The notes below the pieces were generated by a model. That model ran no database searches. It had not been told where the DNA came from and worked only from the letters and a program-made list of their open reading frames with translations. This document shows positions 1-8,383 of a stretch of DNA of 64,000 bases, piece after piece. Origin of the DNA: JAHFUA01 sp963733935 (GTDB taxonomy: Bacteria > Acidobacteriota > Terriglobia > Terriglobales > Acidobacteriaceae). The first letter of the stretch is position 1. Every line of letters begins with the position of its first letter. The stretch covers positions 62,001 through 126,000 of the forward strand of contig CAVTEQ010000006.1 in NCBI GenBank assembly GCA_963733935.1, given 5' to 3'. The translations under genes and the position numbers were made by a program.

Positions 1-1052
1 TTGCCGTCGCGGCCGATCACGCGCTTGGGGCCGAAGCCGGGATGGATGATGATGCCCTCGGTCTCGGCTTCTTCGATCTCCTCCAGCGCCGCCGGCATCT
101 CGTTCCGCGGCTCCAGGCACACCAAGTGGACTTCGCGCGCGCCCATGCGCAGCGCGGAAAGCGAGATGTCCACCATCTCATGCGCCGCGACCGCAGCCTC
201 GTTCTCCGCGCTGGGCACAACTTCGTCGGTGGCGCCGTGTTCTTTCAGCACCTCGCGCGCCGCCGAACGCGCCACGTCCATGGCCACGTTGCCGCCCCCG
301 ATCACGATCACCTTCTTGCCGATGGTGAACTTGTAGCCGAGATTAACGTTGAGCAGGAACTCGATGCCCTTGTGGACACCATCTAAATCCACGCCGGGAA
401 TAGTGAGGTCGCGGCTGCGGTGCGCGCCCACCGAGATCAGCACCGCGTCAAAGCCCTGCCGGCGCAGTTCGGAGACGGTGAAATCGCGGCCCGCGGCGGT
501 GTTCAGCCTCAAGGTGATGTCGCCGGTCTCGAGGATCTCGCGCACCTGCGCTTCCACCACGCTGCGCGGCAGGCGATACTCCGGGATGCCAAGGTACAGC
601 ATGCCCCCGGCGACCGGGGCAGCCTCGAAGATGGTGACCGAGTATCCCATCAGGGCCAGGTCATGCGCCGCCGAGAGCCCCACCGGTCCGCCGCCGATAA
701 CGGCGACCTTGAACGGCAGCTTCTCGATCCTTTCCGTGCTGGGCGGCAGCGGGTGCTTGGATTCCGGCCCGTGGCGCTCCGTGAGGAAGCGTTTCAGCGC
801 GCGTATGGCGATGGGCCGGTCGATCTCGCCGCGCCGGCACGCGGTCTCGCAAGGGTGCGCGCAGACGCGGCCGCAGATGCTGGCCATGGGGTTGGGATCG
901 CGGGCATACCGGTACGCCTCCTCGAAGCGGCCTTCAGCGATCAGGCTGACGTAACGCCCGGCATTGGTGTGCGCCGGGCACGCCATCATGCAGGGAAAAT
1001 TCGTGTTCAGCCAGTCGCGATCGACTTTTTTATTGACGTACCGGTTCTGCAT
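1..1052 (-). CDS. GltD-like NAD(P)H-dependent FAD oxidoreductase (3' end beyond window)
   Basis: The ATG at 1052-1050 opens a frame that stays open to base 1, giving about 350 residues without a stop. The N-terminal third holds two cysteine clusters (CMMACP, then CGRVCAHPCETAC) of the Fer4_20 domain found in glutamate synthase small subunits and NfnL-type proteins, which bind [4Fe-4S] clusters. A Rossmann FAD motif (IGGGPVGLSAAHDLA) follows, and later a second dinucleotide motif (VIGGGNVAMDVARSA) for NAD(P)H. The family passes electrons between NAD(P)H and a partner subunit. No large glutamate synthase subunit is visible and the neighbours are a cupredoxin and cytochromes, so a redox role other than glutamate synthesis is possible. 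It lies 25 bases after the cupredoxin gene on the same strand, with a G-rich ribosome site upstream. Confidence 0.85.
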   Translation of the reverse strand, partial: MQNRYVNKKVDRDWLNTNFPCMMACPAHTNAGRYVSLIAEGRFEEAYRYARDPNPMASICGRVCAHPCETACRRGEIDRPIAIRALKRFLTERHGPESKHPLPPSTERIEKLPFKVAVIGGGPVGLSAAHDLALMGYSVTIFEAAPVAGGMLYLGIPEYRLPRSVVEAQVREILETGDITLRLNTAAGRDFTVSELRRQGFDAVLISVGAHRSRDLTIPGVDLDGVHKGIEFLLNVNLGYKFTIGKKVIVIGGGNVAMDVARSAAREVLKEHGATDEVVPSAENEAAVAAHEMVDISLSALRMGAREVHLVCLEPRNEMPAALEEIEEAETEGIIIHPGFGPKRVIGRDG

Positions 1053-1077
1053 CGTGGCCCTTGTCCCCTGGGTTGGA

Positions 1078-1656
1078 TCACTTCGTCAGCGTGAAGTCCT
1101 GGGTGGTATCTCCCTTCACGGTGACGGGCTTGGATTGGGTCTTTGTGCCCTCATGCCAGGCCACCACCGTGTAGCTGCCGTCGGGAACGTCTTTGATGTG
1201 GAACGCTCCGCTGGCATCGGTCTCGGCGAAGTAGGGCGTGGGAGAAACCACGATGTAGCCAGACATCTCCGGGTGAACATTGCAAAGCAACGATGCCGCG
1301 CCGGGATGATCGAACTTCCAGGACTTCTTCTCGCCCTTGGGCCAGGTGCCGAGGTTGTGGCCAGCCTTCTTGTCCCCGCCGATGGAAGGCCAGAAAACGT
1401 TGTGCTGCACGTTGTCGCTGTTCAGGAAATCGACGGTGGTTCCTTGCTGCACCACCATGATGTGCGGGACAAAGAGCAGCCCCTTCTGGTCCATGACCGG
1501 GTGCTGGGTGGGCGCGGGGAAGGTCTTGCCCGCAATGGTGTCCACGTAGACTACCGATTTTCCGCTGACGCCGGAAACTTTTCCCGAAATGCTGCCTGCA
1601 CTGGCCCCGAGAGCCAGCGCCAACACCACCGCAAGTGCGACAGAGAGATGTTTCAT
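1078..1656 (-). CDS. Secreted cupredoxin-like protein with carboxypeptidase-regulatory-like domain
   Basis: 192 residues with a signal peptide (about 1-20). The plastocyanin-like part (25-138) shows a complete type 1 copper set: His85 (VQHNVF), Cys125 and His128 (LLCNVHPEM) and Met131. Residues 140-192 resemble a CarboxypepD_reg beta domain that ends shortly before the stop. It is probably a periplasmic blue-copper electron carrier. The start was placed at the second ATG (1656) because AGGAGG lies 11 bases before it but only 2 bases before the upstream ATG at 1665. It sits between a haem-porin gene and the flavoprotein gene, all on the minus strand, so one transcription unit is likely. Confidence 0.8.
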   Translation of the reverse strand: MKHLSVALAVVLALALGASAGSISGKVSGVSGKSVVYVDTIAGKTFPAPTQHPVMDQKGLLFVPHIMVVQQGTTVDFLNSDNVQHNVFWPSIGGDKKAGHNLGTWPKGEKKSWKFDHPGAASLLCNVHPEMSGYIVVSPTPYFAETDASGAFHIKDVPDGSYTVVAWHEGTKTQSKPVTVKGDTTQDFTLTK

Positions 1657-1696
1657 AAGTTCCATGACCTCCTAAGGTCGGCAATTCTGTAGTTCA

Positions 1697-3292
1697 TTAA
1701 TAGACAAACTCCAAACCGGCCGTTACCGCATTGGTTCGGAACGGCTGGACCGGCAATCCGGTCGTACCCAGCGTGACCGACTGTTGCGGCCGAATCTGGT
1801 ATTCGAACGACGCTTTGATGTTGGCATGGATCAGGAACTGAGCGCCCGGGGTAAATCGGTTGCGCGTTGTATTGAAAGGGAATGGAAAATTGGTGGCGCC
1901 ATTCAGCAGGTCCGCGGTCGAGTGGACCGAGTCCCAGCGCATGATCAGCATCATCCACGGATACACCATGTAGTCAGCCTGCATGAATCCGCCGCTGAAC
2001 GTGGCAGGCACACCGCTAACGAAGCCCGTAATGACCGTATTAGGCGCAAGCGGCAGAGGCAGAAGCGTTCCCGTGCTATCGAACGGCAGCAGGTTGTGAT
2101 CGCGGCCATACATGAACAGGCCATAGAGATTAAAGACTCCGTGGTATCCGAAGTCGAAATCGCCGCCGAGACGGTAGAAGGGCTCGCGCGCGGTGAGCGT
2201 CCCGTTTGTCCCGGTGAAGCGCTGCACGCTGCGTCCATAGAAGTCATACACACCTAGCCGGATATAAGTGTGGTCGCGCGGGCCCGTGGGTCCGGCAGCC
2301 TGGATGGAGTGGCGGCTCTCCTTATTGCCCTCCAGATTAAAGCGATAGGAGAGCCGGCTGTAGATGTCCTTGAAATTGGAGTCGGAGAAGAAGCCCACAC
2401 CTCCGTTGTTGCCGCCGGTGGCAGTGGGAACAAAGGTTCCCGTGTCGATCGGGCCGCCGGTGTTCTGGTTCACAATCGCCACCGAATAGTGGTAGCCACC
2501 ATATTGGTGGCCACCGGAGAACTCAATCCCCTGCGCGGCGTCCGCCAGGGCAAAACCATTGTTCACGTTTTGTTGCGGAAACAGGGAGTTCATGGCGCCG
2601 ATGTTGGCCTCGGTGTAGATGTCGTAAGGGCTGATGTTGTAGCTGCGCGCCTGGGTGAACGGCAGGTCGAGCTCGAACTGTCCTGCTCGGAAGGTCAGCG
2701 CGTCCTTTGGCAGGTGCATGAAGCGCCCGATATTGACAAACCTCAGGTAGCCGTCGCCCAGCCCGCCATTGGCGTTGGCGCCGGCGATGCTGATGTCATC
2801 GTCCACCCAGAAGGCAATGTCGCTGCCAAAATTGCCCGCCGTAAAGATGCTGAAGAAACCGGTCTCAAAGTCGGTGCGGGGAACAAAACCCGTTCCCGGC
2901 GGGGTGACGCCTCCGCCGGTGAAGTTACCGCGGTTCTTTCCCACCACCTGGAAGAAGTTGTTCATGCGCAGCCCAATCGGCGGCAGCCCGGGGATCGAGC
3001 CCGGCCAGATGGTTTTGGGCCAGAGTTCGGACTGCGCAGGTGCGCCCAGCAGTACCGGCGGGATCTTCAACATCGACTCGTCATCGGTGGGGAACTTGAA
3101 TCCCGCGTCCTTGAAGGCCTTGCCAAAATCGTTGAGCTTGGGGAAGTCGACGTGGCAGGTGCTGCAAGACGTGTTGTACTGCCGTGAAAATGCCGGTATG
3201 GCATCAGCGCGTGGCGGCGTGGCCAGCAGAACGATGGCCACGGCCAAGATGGCCATCAGGCCGAAAAAGACTGTTCTCCAGCACTTAGACAT
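1697..3292 (-). CDS. Outer-membrane porin-like protein with one c-type haem site
   Basis: 531 residues. A signal peptide (about 1-31) is followed at once by a haem c motif, CSTCH at 43-47, within a conserved PAFSRQYNTSCSTCH-type start. The rest is rich in alternating hydrophobic and aromatic beta strands and ends in Phe-Val-Tyr, as expected for an outer-membrane barrel. Proteins of this build occur beside multihaem cytochromes in acidobacteria and Geobacter and are annotated as cytochrome c or porin. Together with the tetrahaem cytochrome upstream and the cupredoxin downstream it could form part of an electron path across the envelope; that role is inference. Substrate and partner are unknown. 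Confidence 0.75.
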   Translation of the reverse strand: MSKCWRTVFFGLMAILAVAIVLLATPPRADAIPAFSRQYNTSCSTCHVDFPKLNDFGKAFKDAGFKFPTDDESMLKIPPVLLGAPAQSELWPKTIWPGSIPGLPPIGLRMNNFFQVVGKNRGNFTGGGVTPPGTGFVPRTDFETGFFSIFTAGNFGSDIAFWVDDDISIAGANANGGLGDGYLRFVNIGRFMHLPKDALTFRAGQFELDLPFTQARSYNISPYDIYTEANIGAMNSLFPQQNVNNGFALADAAQGIEFSGGHQYGGYHYSVAIVNQNTGGPIDTGTFVPTATGGNNGGVGFFSDSNFKDIYSRLSYRFNLEGNKESRHSIQAAGPTGPRDHTYIRLGVYDFYGRSVQRFTGTNGTLTAREPFYRLGGDFDFGYHGVFNLYGLFMYGRDHNLLPFDSTGTLLPLPLAPNTVITGFVSGVPATFSGGFMQADYMVYPWMMLIMRWDSVHSTADLLNGATNFPFPFNTTRNRFTPGAQFLIHANIKASFEYQIRPQQSVTLGTTGLPVQPFRTNAVTAGLEFVY

Positions 3293-3353
3293 GTCGCACT
3301 CCTCGTAATGAAGTGTCAGGGCCGGCTTTCAGCAGCCGGATCACGAGCTCGTT

Positions 3354-3683
3354 TCACGGATAATCCGTGCGAAACGGCTCGACCCGGGAATCGCGGCGAT
3401 CAGTTGGCGCCGCTGTGCAATTCACGCGACCAGTTTTTGTCACGGAAGGAACAGCCATGTTGGGAGTTAGGAAGAGGAGTGTATCCCAAGAGCGCCAGGA
3501 TCCGGAACCAAGGCTCTTAGGTCTGATCCGCGCTGACGTCACGGCACGACAACCGCACTGTCGCGAGTGCGGCTCGATGGAGTAGTGCCTATCCTCCCCA
3601 GTGAGTAGCCATTCCATAGTTCTGCCGAACTCGCGCGCAATGCTCAGCAAGATCTCGGCTCCGACCTCGACTTTGCCCCTCAT
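3354..3683 (-). pseudogene. C-terminal remnant of an XRE-type regulator
   Basis: The ATG at 3683-3681 overlaps the TGA of the tetrahaem cytochrome gene (ATGA). The first 35 or so residues (EVGAEILLSIAREFG, then TMEWLLTGED) match the end of Cro/CI-type helix-turn-helix domains; the rest to the stop at 3354 is unlike any protein I know. The DNA-recognition half is missing. A 15-base palindrome (CACGGAT-A-ATCCGTG, 3355-3369) lies over its end. A second, weaker relic with WEWLLSGED occurs on the same strand near 5090-5281, so this looks like debris of a duplicated regulator. Confidence 0.4.
3591..3632. repeat. Direct repeat copy 1 flanking the tetrahaem cytochrome gene
   Basis: About 42 bases beginning TATCCTCCCCAGTGAGTAGC and ending GCCGAACTC, repeated with few changes at 5087-5129 in the same orientation. 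Read on the minus strand both copies encode an XRE-like tail (MEWLLTGED here, WEWLLSGED in copy 2). Confidence 0.55.
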
Positions 3684-4897
3684 TTCTGGCGCTCCTCCGG
3701 ATTGGCATTGAGGAACGCGAACAGGTCGCCTAGGTCGTTCTTCTCCAGCGTGGGCCAGGGGATACCCAGGCTCTGGGTTCGGCGATACATCTCCGGGCCG
3801 TGGCGCCACAACGCGGTCGCCAGCGCTACCGAATTCATGTGCCTCCCGCGGCCCAGCGCGGGGCCGAGCGAAGTACCCTGAGCTGTGGCGCCATGGCAGC
3901 GACTGCATCCACGAGCGGTGAACAGGCCGCGGCCCGCCGGCACCGATCCGTTGGGCTCGAAGTAGCGCACGCTATCGAAGAAGGCCATCAGGTCCGCCAT
4001 CTCCTGGCCCCCGAAGACAGGACGCTGAATGCCTCTTAGTGTCATCGCCTGATCCATCTGCGGCGAGTGGTTCCACATAACCCCGGCAAACTGCACCATG
4101 GTGAGCGGGGATTGGCGGCCGGCGGCAAGCTCGGGTCCGATATGGCCGCCCTGGCCCTGCACCGCGTGGCAGACGATGCAGGATTTGCTGTTGAACACCT
4201 GCCAGCCGTGCTTCGGATCGGCGGGAAGCAGTTTAGATTCGGAACGGGGTGCGCCGACCACTTCGCGCATGTAGGCCAGCAGATCGTTCATCTCAGTCTT
4301 TTCAAAGCGCGGCCACGCCAGCCCCACCTTGTCGATGTTTTTCTCCATGGCCGGCGCATGGTTCCAAAGCGTCTGCGCCCATTCGATCGGTGTGTCGACG
4401 CCGGAGATCGTCGCCAAGTCCGGTCCGATCTTGCCGCCCTGGCCGCGGACAGCGTGGCACCGAATGCAGCCCTTGGACTCGAACAGATGCCGCCCCTGGG
4501 CTGGGTCGCCAGGCTCATCCATGTAGCGCACGATGTAGAGGAATGCGAACAGATCACTGACTTCGCCCTCGGTCATCGGAGCGACTCGCAGGTTTTCCTG
4601 CTGCATCAGCTGCCACATAGTCGGTGCGTGGTCCCACATGGTGGTGACCAACTGGCCGAGGTCGTCGTGGCCGGAGGTCGTTACCAGGCCCAGATCAGGG
4701 GCCAGATGCCCACCCGAGCCGCTGATCGCGTGGCAGTGCGAGCAGGCTTTTGCCCTGAACAGGTCAGCGCCAGCAACAGGATTGCCCTCCAGAAACGACT
4801 GGATGTGCCGATGTTTCTGCCGCCAGATCAGCACACTGCCCAGGAGCACCACGGCGATGAGGGCCGCTGCCAGCCAGAATGTCGGTCGGCGCCACAT
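3680..4897 (-). CDS. Membrane-anchored tetrahaem cytochrome c (four fused monohaem domains)
   Basis: 405 residues from the ATG at 4897, chosen because GGAGG lies 5 bases upstream; an in-frame ATG at 4918 has no such site. One membrane segment (7-25) anchors the protein facing the periplasm. Four similar domains of about 95 residues each carry one haem c site: CSHCH (52-56), CIRCH (144-148), CIVCH (240-244) and CSRCH (331-335). Each domain also has an H-x-P-x-M element about 35-45 residues after its haem motif (HAPTM, HAPAM, HSPQM, HGPEM), the likely Met axial ligand. Internal duplication is evident. Its likely role is electron transfer between the membrane and the cupredoxin/haem-porin products. 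Confidence 0.85.
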   Translation of the reverse strand: MWRRPTFWLAAALIAVVLLGSVLIWRQKHRHIQSFLEGNPVAGADLFRAKACSHCHAISGSGGHLAPDLGLVTTSGHDDLGQLVTTMWDHAPTMWQLMQQENLRVAPMTEGEVSDLFAFLYIVRYMDEPGDPAQGRHLFESKGCIRCHAVRGQGGKIGPDLATISGVDTPIEWAQTLWNHAPAMEKNIDKVGLAWPRFEKTEMNDLLAYMREVVGAPRSESKLLPADPKHGWQVFNSKSCIVCHAVQGQGGHIGPELAAGRQSPLTMVQFAGVMWNHSPQMDQAMTLRGIQRPVFGGQEMADLMAFFDSVRYFEPNGSVPAGRGLFTARGCSRCHGATAQGTSLGPALGRGRHMNSVALATALWRHGPEMYRRTQSLGIPWPTLEKNDLGDLFAFLNANPEERQK

Positions 4898-5086
4898 GGG
4901 AGCCTCCGTGGAGAGCATGTCCGAGATTTAGTTGAAAGTGGCGGCTCTCGTGGATGCTCACCTTACGCCACGGGCTGCTGCGAGTGCAACTCCGAATTCA
5001 GTTTCCTGGCCAACGCCGGGAGTTCTCGCCGGCCCTCATCCGGCGGAATTTCCCTGGACTAGTTTGTTTCCGAAGAGGTCAAGACT

Positions 5087-5129
5087 GTCCTCCCCACTAA
5101 GTAGCCATTCCCATGGTTTTGCCGAACTC
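5087..5129. repeat. Direct repeat copy 2, with second XRE-like relic
   Basis: Partner of the repeat at 3591-3632. On the minus strand the stretch 5281 to 5036 is open and contains RAVKEITESSAKPWEWLLSG, similar to the end of XRE helix-turn-helix domains. No complete regulator gene is present between 4898 and 5219, and no other gene is visible there. Confidence 0.45.
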
Positions 5130-5219
5130 TCAGTTATCTCCTTCACCGCACGTGAATCGCCCTGACAGGCGCGGGCGACCACTGCGCTGGCGATCACCCC
5201 AGGATGGGTTCTGTCGAAT

Positions 5220-5670
5220 TTGTCACCTGAGATCGTTGTTCCGCGAAAACCCGACGTCCTGGCGCTTGCCCTGAAGCACACCCACGGTCGCTACGCCTCT
5301 TTTTGGAACGCTTCTCACACATCCTCAGGCCACGTCTGGCAGGGCCGGTACTATTCCTGCCCGCTCGACTCCTCGCACCTGTGGGCGGCGCTACGCTATG
5401 CGGAACTGAACCCGGTGCGGGCGGGGCTGGTCACCCGGCCGGAGGAGTGGATGTGGTCCAGCGCCGCCGCCCACTGCGGAATGGCACAACCCGACGGTCG
5501 CGCTCGAAATGAACCTATGGCGAGGGCGATGGAATGCTTCAGGGTGGCGAGAGTATCTCGCGGAAAGGGATACGCCAACCCAAATCGCCGCCCTTCGCCA
5601 ATGCACGCACACCGGTCGGCCGCTGGGGACGCCGGAATTCATCACCGCCCTGGAAAAGGCCACCCAGTAA
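5220..5670 (+). pseudogene. REP-associated tyrosine transposase (RAYT) fragment
   Basis: The frame from 5220 encodes the C-terminal half of an IS200-like REP transposase: LALALKHTHGRYASFWNASH, then SGHVWQGRYYSCPLD and LRYAELNPVRAGLV, then EEWMWSSAAAH. After about 5490 the family sequence continues one frame over (EMNLWRGRWNASGWREYLAE ... ALEKATQ) to the TAA at 5668-5670. The N-terminal half with the HUH metal site is absent, so it cannot be active. The 451-base length becomes a multiple of three if one base is removed. Its 3' end overlaps the truncated kinase on the other strand. Confidence 0.75.
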
Positions 5671-6561
5671 CATCTTCAGCGATCAGAAAACCACTTTTCG
5701 ACGATTCTGTCTCGCGCTTCAGGCGCTTGAGATCCGTTCGAATGTCCGAGGCGTGCTGATAGCGCAGGTCGCGGTCTTTCTCCAGCGCCTTGCTGATGAT
5801 TTCTTCCAGCTTCGGTGGAAGGTCGGGATTCAGCCGCACTGGAGCCACCGGAGCGCGGTTCAGGATCGCCTCGAAGATCGTCGCTGTGCTGTCCCCGCGG
5901 AAGGGCAACTGGGCCGTGGCCATTTCATAGAGGACGGCCCCAAACGAGAACAGGTCGCTTCGCGCATCGAGTTCCTTCGCCCGCGCTTGCTCGGGTGACA
6001 TGTACGCAACCGTGCCCATAGTGCTGCCGGGGCTGGTCAGATGTTCCTCGCTGACGGCTGTCGCCTCCGTGGCGTCCGCCCACGGCTTGTGCTTTGCGGC
6101 CACCACCTTGGCTAGTCCGAAATCGAGCACCTTAACCTGCCCGCGCTTGGTGATGAAAATGTTGGCCGGCTTGATGTCGCGATGGACGATTCCTTCGCTG
6201 TGCGCTGCATCGAGCGCGTCCGCGACTTGAATGGCAATGTCGAGCAGAGCCTCAGTGTCCAGCGGACGGCCCGTGATGCGGTGCTTGAGCGTCTGGCCGT
6301 CGAGAAACTCCATGGCGATGAACTCCTGCCTGTCGATCTCATCCGATCTCGTAGATGGTGCAGATGCCCGGGTGATTGAGAGCCGACGCGGCCTGGGCTT
6401 CGCGCTGGAAGCGGGCCAGAACTTGGGCATCCTTGGCTACTTCGTCGGGCAGGAACTTCAGGGCGACGAAGCGGTGCAGTTTTACATCTTCCGCCTTGTA
6501 CACCACACCCATCCCGCCGCCGCCCAGCTTCTCGACGATGCGAAATGGTCTGGCCGATCAT
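5642..6561 (-). pseudogene. Serine/threonine protein kinase, frameshifted and C-terminally truncated
   Basis: Eukaryotic-like (PknB-type) kinase domain spread over three frames. The start is at 6561 (MIGQTISH); the glycine loop (GGGGMG) and ATP lysine (FVALKF) lie in the second frame; and from about 6350 the third frame holds HRDIKPAN, DFGLA, MSPEQARAKELDARSDLFSFG and the C-lobe. The break near 6348 is repaired by removing one G (ATCGG to ATCG). Acidobacterial kinases of this class usually continue for hundreds of residues (TPR, WD40 or beta-propeller sensors); here the protein stops right after the kinase domain, where the transposase fragment begins. A short indel also disturbs the first codons. 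Confidence 0.75.
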
Positions 6562-6844
6562 GACTGCAGCGGAGGAAAATGAGAGGGCTGATGGTAGGGC
6601 GACAGCTCACTCTAAGTCAATGAAAAGCAATGGCAGAACTGCGACCGACGGGGATAGTTGTTGCGAAATCGCGATATCACAAGTGTCGGTAATCTGCACC
6701 AAGAGCAGTGCTCCCGCCAAGAAAACCCGCCAGGCTTCGGCGCTTTGCTCGCGGTCCAAAACCGGCTTCTGGGTCTGGCCAGAGCAGGCCCTCGCATTTC
6801 AGCTGCATCACGGGAGAGGGGCGACCCAGATCAGGGGTTGCGCG

Positions 6845-7050
6845 TCACAATCTCCTGCGACCTTTGGCGGTTTTCTTGGCTGCCCGCTTCGACGATTTCG
6901 CTGCGCTCTTTGCTGCAGGATCTGGAGGCCCGCTGTGCCCCCGGCACCTTGCCGATCCGAGGATCTCTGGCGACAACAAGCTCGCAGGCGAGCGTCGTCG
7001 ATCTTGGAGAGCACGAACAGCGCCCGGCGACGATTTAGTTTGGGCGGCAT
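6845..7050 (-). pseudogene. Small frameshifted ORF with lysine/alanine-rich tail
   Basis: The ATG at 7050 lies 10 bases after the stop of the PD-(D/E)XK gene and starts MPPKLNRRRALFVLSK. After about 20 codons the plausible coding sequence moves to another frame and ends with AAKSAAKSSKRAAKKTAKG before the TGA at 6847-6845. Such a basic, alanine-rich tail is typical of DNA-binding C-termini (histone H1-like). I do not recognise the family. From about 6562 to 6844 I see no gene. Confidence 0.3.
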
Positions 7051-7060
7051 CGGCGGTTCT

Positions 7061-7624
7061 CTAGAAATCAAGTTGGTCAAGCCAACCAAGGTCGCCTCCC
7101 GGGCGCCGGAGGAGCTTCGCGTCAACCAGGTCCTGTTTTCCCAGGCAGAGACCGAGATGCGAGCAGCTCAGGCAGCCGTTCTGCGGAAACCGGATGCCGC
7201 TGCGCGCCGGAAACTGGGCAGCCTCGATCTGCCGAATGGTGCTCGCAACCATAGCGCCAAATTTGTCGCGCTGTTCCTGCGTGATGGTGGCGCTCAGGTA
7301 CTGGATCTCCACCAGCCGCTTGCGCACGAAAACCACGAACCCGACATGGGGCTCTCCGGTGATCCAGGAGTAGCAGACAAGTTGCGGATCGAGAGCCAGC
7401 AAGCCTCCCGGCTGATCCGGATAGCGGGCACCGCTGGTCTTCCAGTCGATGACCGAGCGCTCGCCATCAAGTTGGCCGATAGCGTCGATGTAGGCGACGA
7501 ACTCGTTTCCCTTGCCGATCGGGCGGCTGAATTTGATCTGCAAATTGCGGCGGGGATTCCGGATTCGCACCTGGTCATCCTGGACAAATCGCGTGAGCAA
7601 GTGGATCCCTTGCTCTCGGAGCAA
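7061..7624 (-). CDS. PD-(D/E)XK nuclease-family protein, probably N-terminally truncated
   Basis: 187 residues from a TTG at 7624. The motif VIDWKTS, preceded by EFVAYIDAIG, fits the D...(D/E)xK core of RecB/Cas4-like nucleases, and the C-terminal CLSCSHLGLC resembles the cysteine group that closes an iron-sulphur cluster in AddB/Cas4/Dna2 proteins. Upstream codons remain open to a stop at about 7752 and contain CLRCAAC, which could supply further cysteines, but there is no ATG or GTG and no usual N-terminal domain. The fragment is therefore probably the surviving two thirds of a gene. Its target is unknown. Confidence 0.5.
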   Translation of the reverse strand: MLREQGIHLLTRFVQDDQVRIRNPRRNLQIKFSRPIGKGNEFVAYIDAIGQLDGERSVIDWKTSGARYPDQPGGLLALDPQLVCYSWITGEPHVGFVVFVRKRLVEIQYLSATITQEQRDKFGAMVASTIRQIEAAQFPARSGIRFPQNGCLSCSHLGLCLGKQDLVDAKLLRRPGGDLGWLDQLDF

Positions 7625-7699
7625 CGAAGCGAAATTGCACGCCGCGCAGCGCAGGCACGCTGGTCGAGAAAGCGGGTAGATCAGCCCACGGAGAGATGA

Positions 7700-8044
7700 G
7701 CGTCTCGAGTTCCTTTCAAATCGCGCAAAGAATTGCGCCCGTACCTAACCGCGCCGGCAAACATAAAGACTCAGCAAGTACATTTAGAGCCTGTAACAAA
7801 ACCCTACCGTAGGCTCGAAGTTGCCAAATGTCCGGTTTGCCCGTTATACGGCCATGTGTGGATGCCGATCCGGCAATCCTAACTCCCCGCACGTTCTGTT
7901 GACTCGATTCTGGTGCAGCACCGGATGTTCCGAAAACTAGGGGGAGGAATTCAGCTCGTTCACGGCACTGCTCGTGGGCGTTACTCTCGCCCGCTCTCGA
8001 TGCTGCAAGTGACTGTCGGGCTGCAGTCCTCATAAGGCGCGTCA
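7700..8044. other. Stretch without a convincing gene
   Basis: Open frames on both strands lack family similarity and ribosome sites. The minus frame 8048-7716 starts with a GTG overlapping the STAS stop but has no recognisable content. No promoter or repeat stands out. Confidence 0.4.
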
Positions 8045-8344
8045 TCACTTGGTTCCCTCACGCACCGCCCGAGCCCGTTCCGCAAGTTGCCGCAGCAGCA
8101 ATCTCGCGAAGAGGCCACAGCACTGAAACTTGCCCCCTTCGTTCATCAGCTCCGTGACGAGATCTTCACCCTCCTGGCTGATGATCGTCAGATTTTTCAG
8201 ATCGACGACAAGGTCACGACTTTCCAGGTCCGCTTTGGCCTGGTCATATGCAGTTCTGAGTTCAGTCGTCCAAGGCGAGATGAGCTTGCCTTCGACAACC
8301 AACCTTCGCTGGCTCGGTCTGTCAATTGTGGAGATCCTCAACAT
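8045..8344 (-). CDS. STAS-domain-like small protein
   Basis: 99 residues. The pattern (strand, LVVEGKL, helix, then SRDLVVDLKNLTIISQEGED) resembles STAS/anti-sigma-factor-antagonist or MlaB-like folds, which mostly act through protein-protein contact. GAGGACG lies 6 bases before the ATG. It begins 39 bases after the DoxX gene on the same strand, so it is probably the second gene of the sigma-54-driven unit. The usual phosphorylatable Ser/Thr is not obvious: the position after the central strand reads TIISQEG. Confidence 0.6.
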   Translation of the reverse strand: MLRISTIDRPSQRRLVVEGKLISPWTTELRTAYDQAKADLESRDLVVDLKNLTIISQEGEDLVTELMNEGGKFQCCGLFARLLLRQLAERARAVREGTK

Positions 8345-8383
8345 GCAACGTCCTCGCCCTTGGGCATTCGTCCCTTCTAACGC

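Noticed and set aside
3354..5129. Possible CRISPR or tandem array from the repeats around the cytochrome gene
   Set aside because: Only two copies 1.5 kb apart with a gene between; no spacers.
6545..7699. A 384-codon plus-strand open frame
   Set aside because: It runs antisense to the kinase start and the PD-(D/E)XK gene, is arginine/alanine-rich and shows no family motif; it is a high-GC shadow.
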